DNA of 64,000 nt from Ignavibacteriales bacterium (GTDB lineage Bacteria > Bacteroidota > Ignavibacteria > Ignavibacteriales > Ignavibacteriaceae). Below are positions 63,333 to 64,000 of the stretch, in pieces (position 1 is the stretch's first letter; each line of letters starts with the position of its first letter). A program made the position numbers and the translations under genes. Under the pieces are notes generated by a model. That model was not told where the DNA came from. It saw nothing but the letters and a program-made list of their open reading frames with translations, and ran no database searches. The stretch covers positions 2,707,448 to 2,771,447 of the forward strand of contig CP054182.1 in the NCBI GenBank assembly GCA_015709675.1, given 5' to 3'.

Positions 63333-63856
63333 CGCAGGAAGAAATTAAAACTTACATCACAGAACATTATCCAGCGCTTAGCGGACTCGATTTTGATAAA
63401 TCTGCGTCAGATAAAGCTCTTGAAGTACCGGCAGATAAACTGATTGACCTTATGTCAGTTCTTTATGGTGATTCAGAGTTAAAAATGGATAATTTAATCC
63501 TCCTTTCAGCTGTTGATGATTTCAATGGTACAAAATCCACACTGGAAGACGGGAGCACGGTTATGACCGGTGGTACCCTTTCGGTGTATTATCACCTTGA
63601 ATCACTAAGTCTTCGTCATAAATTTAACGTTGTGGTTCACGTTCCCCGGGAGACTCCGGATGTCCCTTCCGTAACTTTTATCTGGCAGGGAGCAAACTTC
63701 CACGAACGCGAAGGATATGATATGATTGGGATCAATTTCACAAACCATCCAAATCTTATCCGGATTCTAATGCCTTATGACTGGGAAGCAGGATATCCGC
63801 TCAGAAAAGATTACAAAAATCCTGAATTTTATCAGGGAATGAAGGTCCCCTACTGA
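63329..63856 (+). CDS. nuoC: NADH-quinone oxidoreductase subunit C
   Basis: This 30-kDa-type subunit of the complex I peripheral arm has 175 residues. The signature [20 protein letters not shown] and the terminal [12 protein letters not shown] identify it. It is separate from NuoD here, unlike the fused NuoCD of E. coli. The N-terminal 60 residues vary in this family. It overlaps nuoB by 4 nt and ends 1 nt before nuoD. Confidence 0.96.
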   Translation: MTQEEIKTYITEHYPALSGLDFDKSASDKALEVPADKLIDLMSVLYGDSELKMDNLILLSAVDDFNGTKSTLEDGSTVMTGGTLSVYYHLESLSLRHKFNVVVHVPRETPDVPSVTFIWQGANFHEREGYDMIGINFTNHPNLIRILMPYDWEAGYPLRKDYKNPEFYQGMKVPY

Positions 63857-63857
63857 T

Positions 63858-64000
63858 ATGAGTGAATTTTTAACTTTACCCCCTCAGCAAGTAAAAACTG
63901 AAGAAATGGTCCTGAATATGGGACCTCAGCATCCTTCTACGCACGGCGTTCTTCGCCTGGAAATCGTTCTTGAAGGAGAAGTAATAGTTGATGTAAAACC
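63858..64000 (+). CDS. nuoD: NADH-quinone oxidoreductase subunit D (partial, cut by window end)
   Basis: Only the first 47 codons are present. The fragment begins [11 protein letters not shown] and includes the diagnostic [16 protein letters not shown] of the 49-kDa subunit, whose histidines line the quinone site. The ATG lies 1 nt after the nuoC stop. The rest of the gene, and presumably the remaining nuo genes, lie beyond the window. Confidence 0.95.
   Translation, partial: MSEFLTLPPQQVKTEEMVLNMGPQHPSTHGVLRLEIVLEGEVIVDVK

Overview
The window is a gene-dense chromosomal segment of about 40% GC from a Gram-negative bacterium, most likely an Ignavibacteria-type member of the Bacteroidota/Chlorobiota assemblage. 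The evidence is three large secreted proteins with type IX secretion (T9SS) C-terminal sorting domains, two of them with the YPNPFNP/FPNPFNP signature typical of that group. It also has candidate promoters of the Bacteroidota type (TTG, about 20 bp, TAnnTTTG), many TTG start codons, and outer-membrane and periplasmic families (DUF2279, Wzi-like, DUF5683). No phage, transposon, CRISPR array or biosynthetic cluster was seen. No gap between genes exceeds 300 bp, and most genes abut or overlap by 1-30 nt.

Layout. 98-18061 (+): HNH nuclease, trpS, scpA-scpB, an rRNA pseudouridine synthase, dacB, lysS, a DUF2279 protein, a glycosyltransferase, a Wzi-like barrel, ctpA, a DUF3108 protein, a gamma-carbonic-anhydrase-like protein, ybeY, topA, xerC/D, hpf and hprK. 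18090-22507 (+): a promoter, an M23 peptidase, a DUF2795 protein and a terminator, then holB, thiolase and hbd, closed by a strong bidirectional terminator. 22591-31420 (-): merR, tRNA-Pro and a terminator, then purF, a T9SS S8 protease, pgsA, ftsY, a lipid kinase and a small membrane protein. 31496-33402 (-): membrane protein, small protein, aroQ and a HAD phosphatase. 33440-34360 (+): a lone Ppx/GppA gene. 34338-43850 (-): PASTA protein, rpe and nagA; folP, cdaA and GT2; parA, parB, DUF5683, a Yip1-like protein and nadB. 43907-47753 (+): NFACT/RqcH, nagB, tRNA-Arg(ACG), tadA and adk. 47740-62209 (-): alr, an unknown gene, manC, an RpiB-like protein, a T9SS amidase, pyrK, pyrD, folC, rho, a T9SS M23 protein, pdxA and an FtsE-like ATPase. 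62398-64000 (+): nuoABCD, cut by the window end.

Functional themes are translation (trpS, lysS, ybeY, hpf, tadA, RqcH, tRNAs), chromosome handling (scpAB, topA, xer, parAB, holB), the envelope (dacB, alr, amidase, M23 proteins, PASTA, pgsA) and core metabolism (purF, pyrDK, folC/folP, nadB, pdxA, nag genes, respiratory complex I).

No wholly new system stands out. The observations most worth following are tRNA-Arg(ACG) directly upstream of tadA with a hairpin over the tadA start, a consensus-like sigma-54 promoter before the nuo operon, and an RpiB-family protein that has lost its catalytic cysteine. Two others are a glycosyltransferase whose conserved N-terminus has no ATG/GTG/TTG start, and a tRNA-Pro that begins on the base after the merR stop codon.
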